Positions 62,370 to 64,000 of a DNA stretch of 64,000 nt are shown in pieces. The translations under genes and the position numbers were made by a program. The notes beneath the pieces are model-generated. The model saw only the letters and a program-made list of their open reading frames with translations, searched no databases and had not been told where the DNA came from. This DNA is from Prosapia bicincta (lineage: Eukaryota > Arthropoda > Insecta > Hemiptera > Cercopidae). Within the stretch, counting starts at the first letter, position 1, and the number at the start of each line of letters is the position of its first letter. The stretch lies in NCBI GenBank assembly GCA_036971475.1, contig JBAIZL010000003.1:52423842-52487841 (forward strand), given 5' to 3'.

Positions 62370-62410
62370 ATCTCTGAAGATGATGACAATGTCATTGAAA
62401 CGTGTCTGAT
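62370..62410 (+). ncRNA. Hammerhead-ribozyme-like motif, right arm
   Basis: CUGAAGA (62374-62380), U, stem II GAUGAC-AAU-GUCAUU, GAA (62397-62399), ACGUGU, C, UGAU (62407-62410). The base before the core is U where the left arm has A, so the first stem I pair is lost. Confidence 0.48.
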
Positions 62411-63879
62411 ATTAAAGTTTTTATGATTGTGAGTAGTAGCCTATTATTCTTTTGTTTAAAACCTTTACTCACAAGCCAGCTCAAATATTGTTTAATAAGA
62501 TATCCAGATTTATTGTTTCACACCTTACTTTAAGACTTGTTTTATTGTGTTTAGAATTTTCATTTTTTTCTCACATTTGCAACAGTCTTCTGGAATAATG
62601 TAATCACAAATTGCTGTTGTGTGTAAAACTTTAATATGTTGATTAACAATAAAATTTATAGTTTAAAACAGGGTGGCTAAAAATTTTCTAAAATTCCCTT
62701 ATTTTCCACATAATTAAAATTCCATTTAATTCAAACAAAATTTGAATAATTCAGAATAATAAAACAACTATTGTTTCATAGATTATTTGACCAGCAGGTA
62801 TAAATTATAATGTTAAATATTTGCTACTCATCAAGGTGTTTTGTTTTAAAGTTGTTTTAACAATTTTGGTATGGTTTTTTAATTTTAAAATAATAATAAT
62901 AATGTGTTAGTCTAATTTAATCTAAGTTTGCATTACCATAACAAGAAATCCTTGCGTAGGCAATCAGTGTCACTACGCAACAATTTATACTTTTCATTTT
63001 CTTGTGAAAAAAAAACTATGTGAAGCCTGGAAATTCTTGAGTACCAACTTTTTTCATTCATTATATGGAAACTTTAGGTAGTAGCTTTAAATTTTTGTTT
63101 GCATGATTAGTCAAGATCTTGCAAAGAAAATGTGTTGATTAAATTTATGTTTCATCAAATTCATGAATTTATCAGAGCTTGTTTGATAGTGAAAAATAAA
63201 AAGGTTGAGATTTTACAGATATTGACTATTGGATTATAATATACTTTCATTTGTTTGGGAGCTAAAAAGACTCACTATATTTACAACCATTCTGTTGGAC
63301 ACTATATAAATAAACTTATATTGTCGCTTTCTTTTTACTAGTATTAAAATTTGTTCTTCGTCTTAATGTAGGACTCATTGTGTCTCTCATATAAGTTATG
63401 TGACAAATAATATTTCTTAATAAGTTAAACGATTGAATCTGGAATTTTTCCTAATTATGTTAAAAATTCCTTAACTTTGTAAGTTTGTCGCCACCCTGTT
63501 TGAAACAAAACTGATTCTAATTTTTTTAAAATAAAATCCTGATTTTCTACAAAAGTCTTACTAGGGAAAGATAATTATTTGCAAAGCAATATTATTTATG
63601 CTATTTATTATGTCACTGATCATATTTAGACTTCAAGTTTAATTAAGTCTTGTTTTATTTACAAGGCTTTGGCAATAGACGGGTTGGTAAGTTATTTGTT
63701 TTTGTTTAGAATCTTTTCAGCATTTATTAAAAGCAATGCCTTTAATTTTGCATTTATTATAATTAATATTTATATATTATTAAAGTTTGCATTCTTCTAC
63801 TTTTGGTACTTTTTGTAATATACAATATGAATATTTTTAAATAAATTAAGTCTCTAAACCACAAATAACTTTTATTGAA

Positions 63880-63922
63880 ACCTTATGTACATTTCAATTG
63901 CACAGCAATTATCTTCTGAGGT
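63880..63922 (-). ncRNA. Hammerhead-ribozyme-like motif, left arm
   Basis: Minus strand: ACCU, CAGAAGA (CUGAAGA with U changed to A), U, AAUUG-CUGUG-CAAUU, GAA, AUGUACAU, A, AGGU. Stems are kept, one core base is changed. Confidence 0.47.
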
Positions 63923-63957
63923 ATTTAAAAATATAACTCAGAGTTGTATTTTTAAAT

Positions 63958-64000
63958 ACCTCTGAAGATGATTGTTGTGCAATTGAAATGTATATAAGGT
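63958..64000 (+). ncRNA. Hammerhead-ribozyme-like motif, right arm
   Basis: ACCU (63958-63961), CUGAAGA (63962-63968), unpaired U, GAUUG/CAAUU (63970-63974 with 63980-63984), GAA (63985-63987), AUGUAUAU (63988-63995), A (63996), AGGU (63997-64000). Stem I pairs 4 of 4 and may extend beyond the window; the core is intact. Confidence 0.57.

Larger units (their letters stand above)
62200..62430. repeat. PLE-type foldback with hammerhead-like motifs in both arms
   Basis: Arms ACTTTAATATCAGACGCGTT and GTCTGATATTAAAGT-type, about 75 nt, with an AT-rich spacer of about 85 nt. Both arms contain the motif described at 62216-62253 and 62370-62410. Confidence 0.85.
63862..64000. repeat. PLE-type foldback, right arm cut by the window edge
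   Basis: Left arm AACCTTATGTACATTTCAAT ... and right arm ...ATTGAAATGTATATAAGGT. Both arms contain the hammerhead-like motif; the right arm continues beyond base 64000. Confidence 0.85.

Noticed and set aside
60187..64000. A sixth DPH6 exon
   Set aside because: Looked for the SADAFAPVAYLRF-type C-terminal segment on the plus strand and did not find it; not reported.
1..64000. CRISPR array, tRNA, rRNA or bacterial operon
   Set aside because: No regularly spaced repeat-spacer structure, no cloverleaf or rRNA stretch recognised; spliced genes show a eukaryotic origin.

Overview
The window is AT-rich, intron-rich metazoan DNA, most likely from an insect or other arthropod. The evidence is the exon-intron structure with GT-AG junctions, the arthropod-style mixture of Penelope-like, jockey/I-type LINE, mariner, Tigger/pogo, hAT and piggyBac relics, and the lack of any operon-like gene packing. 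The exact order cannot be decided from the sequence. Two host genes are present, head to head and both cut by the window edges. Everything else recognisable is transposon debris and simple repeats.

Minus strand, 33918 down to 6238: the first eight coding exons of a CoREST (RCOR, REST corepressor) homologue. All splice junctions and phases agree and give 351 continuous codons: ELM2 domain, first SANT domain, an acidic linker, a small GATA-like CxxC...CxxC zinc-finger exon, and the start of the LSD1-binding linker. The second SANT domain is not found and must lie left of position 1. Plus strand, 40711 to 60186: the first five coding exons of DPH6 (diphthine-ammonia ligase, last step of diphthamide synthesis on elongation factor 2), 216 codons plus 2 nt, from the PP-loop SGGKDS to GEGGEYETFTLDCPLF. 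The last exon lies outside the window or was not recognised. The 6.8 kb between the two start codons holds only repeats.

Region by region. 1-2270: degenerate ZMYM1-like hAT transposon. 2284-2590: foldback repeat. 2675-3550: Tigger/pogo element with near-perfect TIRs inside a (TA)n tract. 6860-11900: cluster of Penelope-like element (PLE) pieces, foldback repeats and a 5'-truncated LINE. 12649-13620: second Tigger. About 16800-17000: possible mariner relic. 19240-19740: foldbacks. 21790-22585: PLE remnant between inverted terminal repeats. 25385-26640 and 29150-29930: two more PLEs. 30440-31085: LINE tail and foldback. 32210-33045: large foldback. 36290-36525: long palindrome. 36851-37680: third Tigger. 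38138-38303: an exact-looking 83-bp tandem duplication. 39900-40200 and 42740-43620: mariner relics. 45193-46290: fourth Tigger. 46632-47103: TTAA-flanked element. 48530-49400: LINE 3' end. 49883-50829 and 51727-52340: two piggyBac relics. 53706-55300: ZBED5-like hAT with an 8-bp target duplication. 57638-58507: mariner.

The most interesting signal is a recurring RNA-like motif in the arms of the PLE-type foldbacks: short stem I, CUGAWGA, hairpin, GAA, a tiny palindrome, then H and the other half of stem I. This is the layout of a minimal type-I hammerhead ribozyme. It occurs at at least eight places on both strands, often as two mirror-image copies, with compensatory changes in the stems. 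Hammerheads are known from PLE terminal repeats. The single unpaired U after the CUGAWGA core in nearly every copy, and the copies that have lost the core, deserve a direct test.
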